Positions 26,676-36,198 are shown, numbered from the stretch's first letter. The stretch is DNA of 64,000 nucleotides from Christiangramia salexigens (GCF_001889005.1 NZ_CP018153.1:2328501-2392500); one strand, 5' to 3'. Program-made: numbers and translations. The notes: generated from the letters alone by a model not told the origin.

Positions 26676-27386
26676 ATGATTACAGCAACGAACTTAACCA
26701 AAACATATAACGGGAATACAGTGCTTAATATAGCGCAACTGGATATAGTTTCTGGAGAGAATTTTGGACTTGTAGGTAATAATGGCGCTGGAAAAACAAC
26801 ATTCTTCAGTTTGCTGTTGGACCTTATTTCTCCTACTACCGGTAATGTTTTTAATAATGAAGTGACGGTAAGCCAGAGCGAAGACTGGAAAACATGGACC
26901 TCTTCTTTTATAGACGAAAGTTTCCTGATTGGTTTCCTTACTCCTGAAGAGTATTTCTATTTTATTGGAGAGCTTCGGAACAGAAATAAGGCCGATATTG
27001 ATAATTTCCTGACTCGGTTCAGCGATTTTTTCAATGGAGAGATCCTGGGTAGAAATAAATATCTGCGAGACCTTTCTAAAGGGAATCAAAAGAAAGCAGG
27101 GATAGTAGCGGCGCTAATAGGTGATCCTGAAGTTGTTATTCTGGATGAACCCTTTGCCAATCTGGATCCAACAACTCAGATCCGCCTAAAAAAACTTATG
27201 AAGGAATTGTCTCAAACTACCGGAACCACTGTGCTCATTTCCAGCCATGATCTTATTCATGTCACGGAGGTATGTGATCGCATCGTAGTACTTGATAAAG
27301 GTGAGGTGGTTAAGGATATGAGAACTTCTGAAGCAACTCTGAATGAACTTGAGGAGTATTTTTCCCGTGAAATTGCTGAAGGCTAG
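26676..27386 (+). CDS. ABC transporter ATP-binding protein
   Basis: A 236-residue cytosolic nucleotide-binding subunit, partner of the DUF5687 protein upstream. Walker A GNNGAGKT is at residues 34-41, Walker B VVILDEP near 152, and the H-loop SSHD near 189. The signature reads LSKGNQKK instead of LSGGQ, as in several Bacteroidota exporters of the CcmA/YhaQ type. A 95-base gap follows before sprE, with a possible promoter. Confidence 0.93.
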   Translation: MITATNLTKTYNGNTVLNIAQLDIVSGENFGLVGNNGAGKTTFFSLLLDLISPTTGNVFNNEVTVSQSEDWKTWTSSFIDESFLIGFLTPEEYFYFIGELRNRNKADIDNFLTRFSDFFNGEILGRNKYLRDLSKGNQKKAGIVAALIGDPEVVILDEPFANLDPTTQIRLKKLMKELSQTTGTTVLISSHDLIHVTEVCDRIVVLDKGEVVKDMRTSEATLNELEEYFSREIAEG

Positions 27387-27399
27387 AGCTAATCATATA

Positions 27400-27429
27400 T
27401 TGGACTTTAGAAAAAGAAGTTTACATTTA
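27400..27429 (+). promoter_or_regulatory. Possible promoter of sprE
   Basis: TTG at 27400-27402 and TACATTTA at 27422-27429 are separated by 19 bases. The -7 box differs from TAnnTTTG only in the last base. Confidence 0.4.
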
Positions 27430-27481
27430 CATACTAAATAAGCCGTATCATAGTTATTCATGATACCACAAAAGGTTCATT

Positions 27482-30025
27482 TTGAATACTATTACCCGTT
27501 TTACTCTTTTTCTCCTACTTTCTGCAACAGTTCTAAGTTGTTCAAGAAAGAAGAATTCTTTTATTAACCGGAACTTTCATGCGGTAACTGCCGAATACAA
27601 TACACTTTATAACGGAAGACTGGCCATTGAACAGGGCAGGGAAGAGATTGATCAGAATTATGCAGATAATTACTGGGATATTTTACCTGTGGAACGTCTG
27701 GATGTGGACGAAAAGATCCTGCTTCCCGATAGTGTTAGAAACAAGAATTTTGGAAGGGCAGAGGAGAAGGCTGTGAAAGCTATTCAGAAACATTCCATGC
27801 AGATAAAAGGGAAAGAGCAGAATCCACAAATGGATGAGGCGTATTTGCTGCTTGGAAAATCAAGATATTTTGATCAGCGCTTTATCCCGGCACTGGATGC
27901 ATTTAATTACATTCTTTACCGGTATCCGGCTAGTGATAATATAAATCACGCACGCATATGGCGTGAAAAGACCAATATCAGGCTTGAAAATGAAAAGCTG
28001 GCCATTAAGAATCTTAAGAAAATACTCGATTCAGACCGATTGGAGAAACAGGATATTGCCGATGCCAATGCAAGTCTTGCACAGGCATATATCAATCTGA
28101 ATCATCTGGATAGCGCAGTAACCAGAATAAGCCGTGCCGCAGAATTCACAAAAAAAGACTCTGAAAAAGGCCGTTATTATTTCATACTTGGACAATTACA
28201 CAATAATCTTGGCGAAACCCGGGAAGCTAATCTTGCTTTTGATGAGGTTATTGAGATGAACCGTAAGTCGCCAAGGATTTACCTGGTGAATGCTTATGTG
28301 CAAAAAGCCAGGAATTATGATCTAAGTAATGGGAATGAAGAATATTTATTGGACTTATTAACTGAGCTGGAAAAAGACAGGGAAAACAGACCTTATCTTG
28401 ATAAGATATATTTTCAGCTTGGGGAATATTACAACAAACTTGACTCTACTGCACTGGCAGTGGAATATTATAATAAATCACTTAGATCTCCCTCGAGTGA
28501 TGTGTATCTTAAATCTATCAATTACGAGATCCTTGCGAATATAGAGTTTGATCAAGCTAACTATGAAACTGCCGGTAAATATTATGATAGCACGCTAACC
28601 TATATGTCTCCGGAACTACTTGAATTCAGAAGCATCAAAAAGAAACGTGAAAACCTTGAGGATGTTATTAGATATGAAAGGATTGCCGATGAGACCGATA
28701 GTATCCTAAGCTTATCTAAGTTGTCTGAAGAAGATCAAATCGCTTATTTCAAGGACTATACAGATAAAATGAAGACCATGGCTATTAAAGACATGGAGAA
28801 AGGCGAATTGCCGGTTTATACTTCTGCAATTGGCCCGCCTGCTGCTTTTCCTCCTGCAGCTGTTCCTTCGGCCGGAGGGGATGCAAATTCAGCGAATAGC
28901 TTCTATTTTTATAATCCAATCAGATTATCCCGTGGTGCACAGGAGTTTTTACGGGTTTGGGGGAGCAGAGAACTTGCCGATAACTGGAGATGGGGATCTT
29001 CTGCTGTAAAGCAAAGCTCGATCAATGCACGAGAGAGGATCGTGGATATAAACCTGGACAATAATCCGGTTTATGATCCCATGACCTATGTAAGCCAGAT
29101 CCCGAATAAAAAGACTGTGTTGGACAGCCTTGCTACTCAGCGTAACCTCGCTTATTATCAGTTAGGCATCATTTACAATGAAAATTACAGGGAATATGAA
29201 CTGGCAGCAGAAAGACTGGAATTTTTACTGGAAAATGAACCCGAGGAAAGGTTGATTCTTCCGGCTAAATATAATTTATATAAAATCTACGGTGCGCAGG
29301 CAAGGATTGCAGAACAGGATAGAATAAAGCAGGATATACTTACTAACTACCCGGATTCCAGATATGCTCAGTTCATTAGAAATCCGGAAAGTATAGATAA
29401 AGAGATTAATAGTCCTGAAGCTCTTTATGGCGAATTGTATAAGGAGTTTGAAAACCAACGCTATCAATATGTACTGGAAAAGGCTAACGAATATATTGCT
29501 CAGTTTACCGGTGATCCAATAATTCCAAAGCTAGAGTTACTCAAGGCACAGGTCAATGCAAGGCTTTATGGACTTGAGGCTTATTCTGAAGCCTTGAATT
29601 ATGTAGCCTTGACCTATCCGCAGTCTCAGGAAGGGAAAAGAGCACAGAAATTATTAAATACCAGTATACCTGAATTAAAGAATTTGAATTTTATTCTGGA
29701 TAGCCTTCAGCAAAATTATAAGCTGGTTTATCTCATGGAAAAATCTACAGATAATTCTGATAAAAAACTTTCTGAACTTATTAAAAAAGCGATTAAGGAT
29801 CTTGAATACAATTCGCTATCGGTTTCGATAGACACTTATACCCCAGAGGAATCTTTTGTGGTGATACATGGGCTTTCCAGTGAATCCAGAGCTTTAGGCT
29901 TTCGTGAATTGCTTCAGAACAATAAAGATTACAAGATTGATCGGGAGGCATTTGTGATTTCAGCAGAAAATTATAGAATTGTGCAGATTAAGAAAAATTT
30001 AAGAACTTACAGGGTTCAAAACTAA
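27482..30025 (+). CDS. sprE: SprE/PorW-like TPR lipoprotein (gliding motility / type IX secretion)
   Basis: An 847-residue lipoprotein. The signal peptide ends with lipobox-like VLSCSRK at about residues 17-23. The following NRNFHAVTAEYNTLYNG segment is highly characteristic of SprE of Flavobacterium johnsoniae and PorW of Porphyromonas. Tetratricopeptide-like repeats span roughly residues 105-400 and 560-720, with a disordered Pro/Ala-rich linker near 455-480. SprE is needed for gliding and type IX protein secretion, probably linking the outer membrane parts of the system. The start is TTG at 27482: the upstream ATG at 27462 is in another frame. bactofilin follows 11 bases after the stop. 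Confidence 0.88.
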   Translation: MNTITRFTLFLLLSATVLSCSRKKNSFINRNFHAVTAEYNTLYNGRLAIEQGREEIDQNYADNYWDILPVERLDVDEKILLPDSVRNKNFGRAEEKAVKAIQKHSMQIKGKEQNPQMDEAYLLLGKSRYFDQRFIPALDAFNYILYRYPASDNINHARIWREKTNIRLENEKLAIKNLKKILDSDRLEKQDIADANASLAQAYINLNHLDSAVTRISRAAEFTKKDSEKGRYYFILGQLHNNLGETREANLAFDEVIEMNRKSPRIYLVNAYVQKARNYDLSNGNEEYLLDLLTELEKDRENRPYLDKIYFQLGEYYNKLDSTALAVEYYNKSLRSPSSDVYLKSINYEILANIEFDQANYETAGKYYDSTLTYMSPELLEFRSIKKKRENLEDVIRYERIADETDSILSLSKLSEEDQIAYFKDYTDKMKTMAIKDMEKGELPVYTSAIGPPAAFPPAAVPSAGGDANSANSFYFYNPIRLSRGAQEFLRVWGSRELADNWRWGSSAVKQSSINARERIVDINLDNNPVYDPMTYVSQIPNKKTVLDSLATQRNLAYYQLGIIYNENYREYELAAERLEFLLENEPEERLILPAKYNLYKIYGAQARIAEQDRIKQDILTNYPDSRYAQFIRNPESIDKEINSPEALYGELYKEFENQRYQYVLEKANEYIAQFTGDPIIPKLELLKAQVNARLYGLEAYSEALNYVALTYPQSQEGKRAQKLLNTSIPELKNLNFILDSLQQNYKLVYLMEKSTDNSDKKLSELIKKAIKDLEYNSLSVSIDTYTPEESFVVIHGLSSESRALGFRELLQNNKDYKIDREAFVISAENYRIVQIKKNLRTYRVQN

Positions 30026-30036
30026 ACCCTAAGATT

Positions 30037-30435
30037 ATGTTTCGGGATTCTAAAAAAAATAAGGCTGCATCTGCACACAGCGAACAAAACAGGATCGCTG
30101 CAGGGACTCTCATAACCGGTGAGATCTCGGGAAAAGGTTGTTTCAGGATAGAAGGTACTCTGGAAGGGAGTTTAAAAACTCCCGGGAAAGTAGTGATCAG
30201 TGAAGGCGGGATGGTAAAGGGAACGCTGGAATGTGATAATGCCGATATTGAGGGGAAATTCAACGGGAAACTCTTTGTTAAGGATACACTTAGTTTAAGA
30301 GCTCCGGCCAATATTGAAGGCGAGGTTATTGCTGGAAAGCTGGCTGTAGAACCCGGTGCTGTATTTAATGCAACCTGCGAGATGAATGGAGGAGTAAAGC
30401 CTCTTAATAAAGATGATGAAAAAAGGACAGCCTAA
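30037..30435 (+). CDS. Bactofilin (polymer-forming cytoskeletal protein)
   Basis: A 132-residue bactofilin: a short disordered N-terminus, a beta-helix core built of ~20-residue turns rich in Gly, Ile and Val (TLITGEISGKG, then FRIEGTLEGSL, then KVVISEGGMVKG), and a short tail. Bactofilins polymerise without nucleotide into filaments beneath the membrane and often scaffold cell-wall enzymes. The gene lies between sprE and atpZ, and its last 23 bases overlap the atpZ start, so it is read on the same transcript. Confidence 0.9.
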   Translation: MFRDSKKNKAASAHSEQNRIAAGTLITGEISGKGCFRIEGTLEGSLKTPGKVVISEGGMVKGTLECDNADIEGKFNGKLFVKDTLSLRAPANIEGEVIAGKLAVEPGAVFNATCEMNGGVKPLNKDDEKRTA

Positions 30436-30631
30436 TAAATATCTTAGTTTTGTTAATATTGCTTTCCAAATGGGAATCATTATTGCTGCAGGGGTTTTTA
30501 TTGGAATATGGCTGGATGAAAAATTCCCAAATAAATACTCCGCCTATACGATCTCACTCTCTTTGCTTGGTGTTTTTATAGCATTATACCAGGTATACCG
30601 AAGTGTAAAAGACCTGAACGAAGACGATTAA
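30413..30631 (+). CDS. atpZ: AtpZ/AtpI-family small membrane protein
   Basis: A 72-residue protein with two membrane helices (about 15-35 and 44-62), starting with KYLSFVNIAFQMG and containing GIWLDEKFP between the helices, the AtpZ signature. AtpZ, often with AtpI, is encoded at the head of ATP synthase operons and is linked to magnesium/calcium uptake or to assembly of the rotor ring. Starts at 30413 and 30416 (tandem ATG) are equally possible. It overlaps bactofilin by 23 bases. Confidence 0.85.
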   Translation: MMKKGQPNKYLSFVNIAFQMGIIIAAGVFIGIWLDEKFPNKYSAYTISLSLLGVFIALYQVYRSVKDLNEDD

Positions 30632-31015
30632 ATGAAAAACCAACTCCTACCATTTTTAAAATATTTCATTCCCTTTTCCTTTCTGCTTTTGGCAGCTCAA
30701 TATGCGATCGTGAATTATATGCTGGATGTGAATTTGTATTATTCTACACTTTCGGTCTATCTTTTTCATATTCTCGCAACCTTTCTTATTTATATATTAT
30801 TGGTATTTGTCCATAAGACCTTTTCCGATAAGACCGGTTTTGCATTTATGGGGTTAAGCCTCTTAAAGATGCTGGCAGCCGTAATTTTTTTATTACCAAT
30901 TATGTTAAATGATGCTCCTAATCCATTTCAGGATATGATAGCATTTTTCGTCCCTTACTTTCTTTTTCTCATATTTGAAACCACATTTGCTGTAAGATTG
31001 ATCAATTTTAAATAA
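30632..31015 (+). CDS. DUF6168-like four-helix membrane protein in the AtpI position
   Basis: A 127-residue protein with four hydrophobic helices and very short loops, beginning MKNQLLPFLKYFIPFSF. It resembles the family I recall as DUF6168. It lies directly between atpZ and atpB with no gap to atpZ (adjacent stop and ATG), the place where atpI is found in many atp operons. AtpI is also a ~125-residue four-helix protein, so it may be a divergent AtpI-like assembly factor; sequence similarity to AtpI is not evident by eye. Confidence 0.7.
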   Translation: MKNQLLPFLKYFIPFSFLLLAAQYAIVNYMLDVNLYYSTLSVYLFHILATFLIYILLVFVHKTFSDKTGFAFMGLSLLKMLAAVIFLLPIMLNDAPNPFQDMIAFFVPYFLFLIFETTFAVRLINFK

Positions 31016-31099
31016 AATATTGTCTTTCAGGCGAGTTGATAAAATTTTCAAAAGTCTCAAAAAAATATATTAGGGGCTTTCAGATAAAGATTAAAAGTA

Positions 31100-31107
31100 T
31101 ACCTTTG
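31100..31107 (+). promoter_or_regulatory. -7 promoter element upstream of atpB
   Basis: TACCTTTG, a full match to TAnnTTTG followed by C, lies 43 bases before the atpB ATG. It would give the ATP synthase genes a start site independent of sprE and bactofilin. Confidence 0.5.
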
Positions 31108-31150
31108 CACGGAAATTTAGAGCCCATAATTTTTAAGCAGAACAGGTATT

Positions 31151-32239
31151 ATGATAGCACATAAATCTTTTAAGATTATAGTGACGTTTACACTAGCCTT
31201 CGCCCTACTCCCTTTTGTAGCTTTTGCTTCAGCCGATCCGGTTGAAAAAGAATCTGAGGAAAAATTCAATCCTACCGATATGATCCTTCATCATATAGGT
31301 GATACTCATGGTTGGCATTTCTTTGGATCTGGCGAGAATTCCTATACTTTACCATTACCTGTGATCTTATGGACAGACAATGGTTTGGTGACTTTTATGT
31401 CCAGCGAATTTCATCATGATACCGAGGGGCATCATGTTGTGGAGAAGGACGGAATGAGGTTCGTGAACCTTCATGAAGATATCTATATGTTGGAAGAAGG
31501 TGCGCAAGCCGTTGAGTTTGACGAAGAGCACCATCCGCTGAATGCTTCACAACCAATAGATTTTTCTATTACGAAGAATGTGGCGGCAATGTTTATTACT
31601 GTTATCCTGATGCTGTGGTTCTTTTTTGGGTTGGCTGGATTCCATAAGAAAAATGAAAAAGCACCATCTGGTTTTAATAATGTACTTGAGACTTTGGTTC
31701 TTTTTGTTAGAGATGAGATCGCTAAGCCTCAGATAGGTGAAAAGAAATATATGAAGTTTATGCCATTCCTTTTAACGGTATTCTTCTTTATTTGGATCAC
31801 GAACTTATTAGGATTGTTGCCAGGTGCAGCAAACGTTACCGGAAACATCGCGGTAACTGTTTCTCTTGGACTTTTTACTCTGGCACTGATCATATTTAAC
31901 GGTAATAAGGATTACTGGAAGCACGTATTTTGGATGCCAGGTATTCCAACATTTGTGAAGCCTATTCTTGCTGTTGTTGAGGTGTTGGGTGTATTTATTA
32001 AACCAATCGCTCTTATGATTCGTTTGTTTGCTAACATTACAGCGGGTCACATCATTATTCTTAGTTTACTTGGATTGATATTCATTCTTGAAAGTGCTGG
32101 GGTTGCCGGAATTTCGGTTCCATTCGCACTTTTTATAACAATATTGGAATTGCTGGTAGCATTCCTTCAAGCGTTTATTTTTACAATGCTGTCTGCCCTG
32201 TTTATCGGGATGGCAGTTGCGGAACATGAACATCATTAA
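31151..32239 (+). CDS. atpB: F0F1 ATP synthase subunit a
   Basis: Subunit a forms the proton half-channels next to the c-ring. The 362-residue protein is much longer than E. coli subunit a because of an N-terminal signal-peptide-like helix followed by a His- and Glu-rich periplasmic region (about 30-135), a known feature of Bacteroidota members. The membrane part contains the conserved MIRLFANITAGH near residue 293, with the essential Arg, and later helices LLVAFLQAFIFTML. The c-subunit gene follows after 23 bases. Confidence 0.96.
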   Translation: MIAHKSFKIIVTFTLAFALLPFVAFASADPVEKESEEKFNPTDMILHHIGDTHGWHFFGSGENSYTLPLPVILWTDNGLVTFMSSEFHHDTEGHHVVEKDGMRFVNLHEDIYMLEEGAQAVEFDEEHHPLNASQPIDFSITKNVAAMFITVILMLWFFFGLAGFHKKNEKAPSGFNNVLETLVLFVRDEIAKPQIGEKKYMKFMPFLLTVFFFIWITNLLGLLPGAANVTGNIAVTVSLGLFTLALIIFNGNKDYWKHVFWMPGIPTFVKPILAVVEVLGVFIKPIALMIRLFANITAGHIIILSLLGLIFILESAGVAGISVPFALFITILELLVAFLQAFIFTMLSALFIGMAVAEHEHH

Positions 32240-32262
32240 TTTTAATTTTTAATTTATCTGTT

Positions 32263-32484
32263 ATGGAATTATTGTATGTAGGTCTTGCAGCTCTTGGAGC
32301 TGGTTTAGCAGTTGTTGGAGCCGCAATTGGTGTGGGTAAAATTGGTGGTTCTGCTATGGACGCCATTGCTCGTCAACCAGAAGCTTCAGGAAAGATTCAG
32401 ACCGCAATGATTATTGCTGCTGCACTTGTAGAAGGTGTTGCCCTTTTTGGGGTGGTTGCTGCTCTACTTGGTGTACTTAGATAA
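32263..32484 (+). CDS. atpE: F0F1 ATP synthase subunit c
   Basis: A 73-residue hairpin of two membrane helices. The first holds a Gly-rich GAGLAVVGAAIGVGKIGG stretch. The loop has the conserved RQPEA, and the second helix carries the ion-binding Glu in ALVEGVALFG. The residues typical of sodium-coupled rings are not clearly present, so proton coupling is assumed. A strong hairpin followed by T residues lies just after the stop and before atpF. Confidence 0.97.
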   Translation: MELLYVGLAALGAGLAVVGAAIGVGKIGGSAMDAIARQPEASGKIQTAMIIAAALVEGVALFGVVAALLGVLR

Positions 32485-32499
32485 TCAAGAAAAAAAATG

Positions 32500-32531
32500 C
32501 TCTTCGCAACGGTTGGTTGCGAAGAGTTTTT
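32500..32531 (+). terminator. Terminator-like hairpin between atpE and atpF
   Basis: Stem CTCTTCGCAAC (32500-32510) / GTTGCGAAGAG (32516-32526) with a GGTTG loop, followed by TTTTT. It has intrinsic-terminator form but lies inside the operon, with no promoter visible between it and atpF. It may attenuate transcription or protect the 3' end of an atpB-atpE message. Confidence 0.7.
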
Positions 32532-32565
32532 AAAGTGATGTTTAAACGATTTTTATTATAAAACT

Positions 32566-33060
32566 ATGGATTTAATAACTCCCGATTTTGGCTTGTTCTT
32601 TTGGCAAACCATCGTGTTTCTAGTATTGCTTCTTCTTATGGCTAAATTCGCCTGGAAGCCAATTCTTAATTCAGTAAGAAACCGTGAGGAATCTATTAAT
32701 GATGCTTTGGCATCTGCAGAGAAGGCTCGTAAAGAAATGCAAAACCTTCAAGCTGATAATGAGCAACTTCTTAAAGAAGCTCGTGCTGAAAGAGATGCGA
32801 TTCTTAAAGAAGCCCGTGAGTTAAAAGAAAAGACCATTGCTTCTGCTACTGAAGAAGCGAAGGCAAAGGCAGATAGAGTAGTAGCTGATGCTAAGAAAAG
32901 CATCGAGTTGGAAAAACAATCTGCTATGGCTGAATTAAAAAATCAGGTTGCAGAACTATCTGTAGAGATTGCAGAAAAAGTAGTTCGCAAGGAATTATCA
33001 AGTAAAGAAGAGCAACACCAAATGATCGAGAAGATGTTAGGTGACGCTAAGCTAAACTAA
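32566..33060 (+). CDS. atpF: F0F1 ATP synthase subunit b
   Basis: A 164-residue peripheral-stalk subunit: one N-terminal membrane helix (about 9-27), then a long charged coiled coil rich in Ala, Lys and Glu that binds delta. WKPILNSVRNREESI after the helix is typical. Only one b gene is present, so a homodimer is expected. atpH begins after three bases. Confidence 0.96.
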   Translation: MDLITPDFGLFFWQTIVFLVLLLLMAKFAWKPILNSVRNREESINDALASAEKARKEMQNLQADNEQLLKEARAERDAILKEARELKEKTIASATEEAKAKADRVVADAKKSIELEKQSAMAELKNQVAELSVEIAEKVVRKELSSKEEQHQMIEKMLGDAKLN

Positions 33061-33063
33061 GTT

Positions 33064-33618
33064 ATGAGAGGAACCAGAGCAGCACAAAGATATGCAAAGG
33101 CCATCCTTTCGCTTGCAAAGGATAAAAATGCGGCTGATGCTGTGCACCAGGACATGCAGTCTATCGCCAACACCGTGCTAAAAAGCAAGGAGCTGGAAGA
33201 TATGCTTACGAGTCCGGTAATCAGAAACAGTCTTAAGAAAAGTACTTTGCTTGAGATTTTCAAGGACCTTAATGGTGTAACCATAGGAGCCTTGGATATA
33301 CTTCTTGAAAATGGAAGAATTTCTATTCTTCATTTGGTAGCAAGACAGTATATCATTAAATATAATGAGCTAAACAAGGTACAGGAAGCTGTTGTAACAA
33401 CTGCAGTACCTTTGGATGCAAAACTTGAATCGGTGATTTTGGAGAAAGTCAAAGAGCTTACAGGTTTTGCAGCGAGTCTTAAAAATGTGATCGATGAGAA
33501 TATCATTGGTGGCTTTATTTTAAGGATAGGGGATTTGCAATATGATGCTAGTGTATCACGCAACCTAACCAGACTTAAAAGAGAATTAAAAGACAACACA
33601 TACGTTTCAAAAGTTTAA
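33064..33618 (+). CDS. atpH: F0F1 ATP synthase subunit delta
   Basis: A 184-residue soluble subunit that clamps the F1 head to the b stalk. The N-terminal RAAQRYAKAILSLAKD and the C-terminal IGGFILRIGDLQYDASV are family hallmarks. It is of normal length. The atpA gene starts 44 bases downstream. Confidence 0.95.
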   Translation: MRGTRAAQRYAKAILSLAKDKNAADAVHQDMQSIANTVLKSKELEDMLTSPVIRNSLKKSTLLEIFKDLNGVTIGALDILLENGRISILHLVARQYIIKYNELNKVQEAVVTTAVPLDAKLESVILEKVKELTGFAASLKNVIDENIIGGFILRIGDLQYDASVSRNLTRLKRELKDNTYVSKV

Positions 33619-33662
33619 TAAAAACCGTCACATCTTAATGTGGCATTTTATCTTAAATAATT

Positions 33663-35243
33663 ATGGCAGAAGTAAATCCTGCTGAAGTATCAGCAATATT
33701 AAAGCAACAATTATCAGGTTTTGAATCCAAGGCCTCTCTAGATGAAGTGGGTACCGTTCTAACCGTAGGTGACGGTATTGCTAACGTTTACGGACTATCC
33801 AATGCTCAATACGGGGAATTGGTTCAGTTTGAAAGCGGACTGGAAGGAATTGTATTGAACCTTGAGGAAGACAATGTTGGGGTAGTACTTTTAGGACCTA
33901 CAAAAGAGATCAAAGAAGGATCTGTAGTTAAAAGAACCCGACGTATTGCATCTATCAATGTAGGTGAAGGAATTGTTGGCCGTGTGGTTGATACTCTTGG
34001 AGCTCCAATTGATGGAAAGGGACCAATTGAAGGTGAGACTTTCGAAATGCCTCTAGAGCGTAAAGCTCCCGGAGTTATTTATCGTCAGCCTGTAAATGAG
34101 CCGTTACAAACAGGTATCAAATCTATTGATGCTATGGTACCGGTAGGAAGAGGACAGCGTGAGTTGGTAATTGGTGACCGTCAAACAGGTAAGACTACTG
34201 TTTGTATCGATACCATCCTTAATCAGAAAGAATTTTATGATGCCGGTGAACCGGTATATTGTATATATGTTGCAATTGGGCAGAAAGCCTCTACTGTTGC
34301 AGGTATCGCCAAGGTACTTGAAGATAAGGGAGCTTTAGCTTATACTACGATTGTTGCTGCAAATGCATCAGACCCTGCTCCAATGCAGGTATATGCTCCT
34401 TTTGCAGGTGCTGCGATCGGGGAATACTTTAGAGATACAGGTCGTCCTGCATTGATCGTTTATGATGATCTTTCTAAACAGGCTGTAGCGTATCGTGAGG
34501 TTTCTCTTTTACTTCGTCGTCCACCGGGACGTGAAGCATATCCTGGGGATGTATTCTTCCTTCACTCAAGACTTCTTGAGCGTGCGGCGAAGGTGATCTC
34601 TGATAATACGATCGCTAAGCAAATGAACGATCTACCCGAATCTCTTAAAGATAAAGTAAAAGGTGGTGGTTCACTTACTGCTTTACCAATTATTGAGACT
34701 CAGGCGGGTGACGTTTCGGCTTATATTCCAACTAACGTAATTTCGATTACAGATGGTCAGATCTTCTTAACTTCAGACTTGTTTAACTCGGGTGTTCGTC
34801 CTGCGATCGACGTAGGTATCTCGGTTTCTCGAGTTGGAGGTTCTGCACAGATCAAATCCATGAAAAAAGTAGCCGGTACTCTTAAACTTGACCAGGCTCA
34901 GTATCGTGAACTGGAAGCATTTGCTAAGTTCGGTTCAGATCTTGATGCTGCTACTATGAACGTAATCTCAAAAGGTAAGCGTAATGTGGAGATCCTTAAG
35001 CAGGGACAAAACGATCCTTACCCGGTAGAGAACCAGATCGCAATTATCTATGCAGGATCTAAGAACCTGTTAAGAGATGTGCCTGTAGAGAAAGTAAGGG
35101 AGTTTGAAAGAGCATACCTTGAATATCTTGATGCTAAGCACAGAGATGTTCTTGACACTCTTAAAGCAGGAAAACTAACAGATGAAGTAATTGATACATT
35201 AACATCTGTAGCCAAAGAACTTTCAGGGAAATACAAGAACTAA
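33663..35243 (+). CDS. atpA: F0F1 ATP synthase subunit alpha
   Basis: A 526-residue non-catalytic nucleotide-binding subunit of F1. The P-loop GDRQTGKT is at residues 171-178, and the later [16 protein letters not shown] and the Arg-finger region ([11 protein letters not shown]) are intact. The rotor subunit gamma follows. The catalytic beta subunit gene (atpD) is not here, in keeping with the split atp operon of this phylum. Confidence 0.98.
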   Translation: MAEVNPAEVSAILKQQLSGFESKASLDEVGTVLTVGDGIANVYGLSNAQYGELVQFESGLEGIVLNLEEDNVGVVLLGPTKEIKEGSVVKRTRRIASINVGEGIVGRVVDTLGAPIDGKGPIEGETFEMPLERKAPGVIYRQPVNEPLQTGIKSIDAMVPVGRGQRELVIGDRQTGKTTVCIDTILNQKEFYDAGEPVYCIYVAIGQKASTVAGIAKVLEDKGALAYTTIVAANASDPAPMQVYAPFAGAAIGEYFRDTGRPALIVYDDLSKQAVAYREVSLLLRRPPGREAYPGDVFFLHSRLLERAAKVISDNTIAKQMNDLPESLKDKVKGGGSLTALPIIETQAGDVSAYIPTNVISITDGQIFLTSDLFNSGVRPAIDVGISVSRVGGSAQIKSMKKVAGTLKLDQAQYRELEAFAKFGSDLDAATMNVISKGKRNVEILKQGQNDPYPVENQIAIIYAGSKNLLRDVPVEKVREFERAYLEYLDAKHRDVLDTLKAGKLTDEVIDTLTSVAKELSGKYKN

Positions 35244-35287
35244 ATTTAAAATTCAGAATTTAATTTTTGAATTTATAATTATAACAA

Positions 35288-36148
35288 ATGGCAAACTTAA
35301 AAGAATTACGTAGTAGGATTACCTCGGTTTCCTCAACAATGCAGATCACCAGTGCCATGAAAATGGTATCTGCTGCGAAATTGAGTAGAGCCCAGGATGC
35401 GATCACCTCCATGAGACCGTATGCTGAGAAGTTAACCCAATTACTGCAGGATTTAAGTGCTACACTGGACGATGATTCTGGAAGCAAATTTGCTGAAGAG
35501 CGTGAGGTGAAAAGAGTTCTTATTGTTGCTATCTCTTCTAACAAGGGATTGGCCGGAGCTTTTAACACCAACATCATCAAGAAGGTGAAGAGTAAAATTC
35601 AGGAGGAGTATCAGGATAAAGATGTAGAAGTTCTTACGCTTGGAAAAAAAGCGAACGATATTCTTAAAAAGTCTTTCCATATCTATCGTAACAACAATGC
35701 GATATTTGATGATCTTACTTTTGAAAATGTTTCTGAGATTGCCGAAGATCTAATGGAAAAATTTGTTGAAGGCAAATTTGACAAGATCGAGATCGTGTAT
35801 AATCAGTTTAAAAATGCAGCCACACAATATGTGATGGACGAGCAATTGCTTCCAATTCAAAAATTTGAAGCAGAAAGTAACAAGCAACTGGATTATATAT
35901 TTGAACCTTCTAAACTAGAGATCGTAAAGGACCTTATTCCTAAATCTCTTAAAATGCAATTGTTCAAAGCCCTTAGAGATTCCTTTGCTTCTGAGCATGG
36001 TGCGCGTATGACTGCGATGCATAAGGCAACAGATAACGCTAAAGAACTTAGGGATGATCTTAAGCTTTCTTATAACAAGGCAAGACAGGCTTCTATTACT
36101 AACGAGATCCTTGAGATCGTTGGTGGTGCTGAAGCATTGAATGGATAA
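35288..36148 (+). CDS. atpG: F0F1 ATP synthase subunit gamma
   Basis: A 286-residue central-shaft subunit. The N-terminal LKELRSRITSVSSTMQITSAMKMVSA (first part LKELRSRI, then TSAMKMV) and C-terminal NKARQASITNEILEIVGGA (ARQASITNEI) helices form the shaft coiled coil. It is the last gene of the operon: a strong terminator follows 21 bases after the stop, and no beta or epsilon gene is present. Confidence 0.97.
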   Translation: MANLKELRSRITSVSSTMQITSAMKMVSAAKLSRAQDAITSMRPYAEKLTQLLQDLSATLDDDSGSKFAEEREVKRVLIVAISSNKGLAGAFNTNIIKKVKSKIQEEYQDKDVEVLTLGKKANDILKKSFHIYRNNNAIFDDLTFENVSEIAEDLMEKFVEGKFDKIEIVYNQFKNAATQYVMDEQLLPIQKFEAESNKQLDYIFEPSKLEIVKDLIPKSLKMQLFKALRDSFASEHGARMTAMHKATDNAKELRDDLKLSYNKARQASITNEILEIVGGAEALNG

Positions 36149-36168
36149 TGTTATCAAAATGATAAAAC

Positions 36169-36198
36169 AAAAAAGCCCTCAATTTTGAGGGCTTTTTT
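36169..36198. terminator. Terminator of the atp operon
   Basis: Perfect stem GCCCTCAA / TTGAGGGC flanked by an A-tract and a T-tract, immediately after atpG. Confidence 0.92.
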
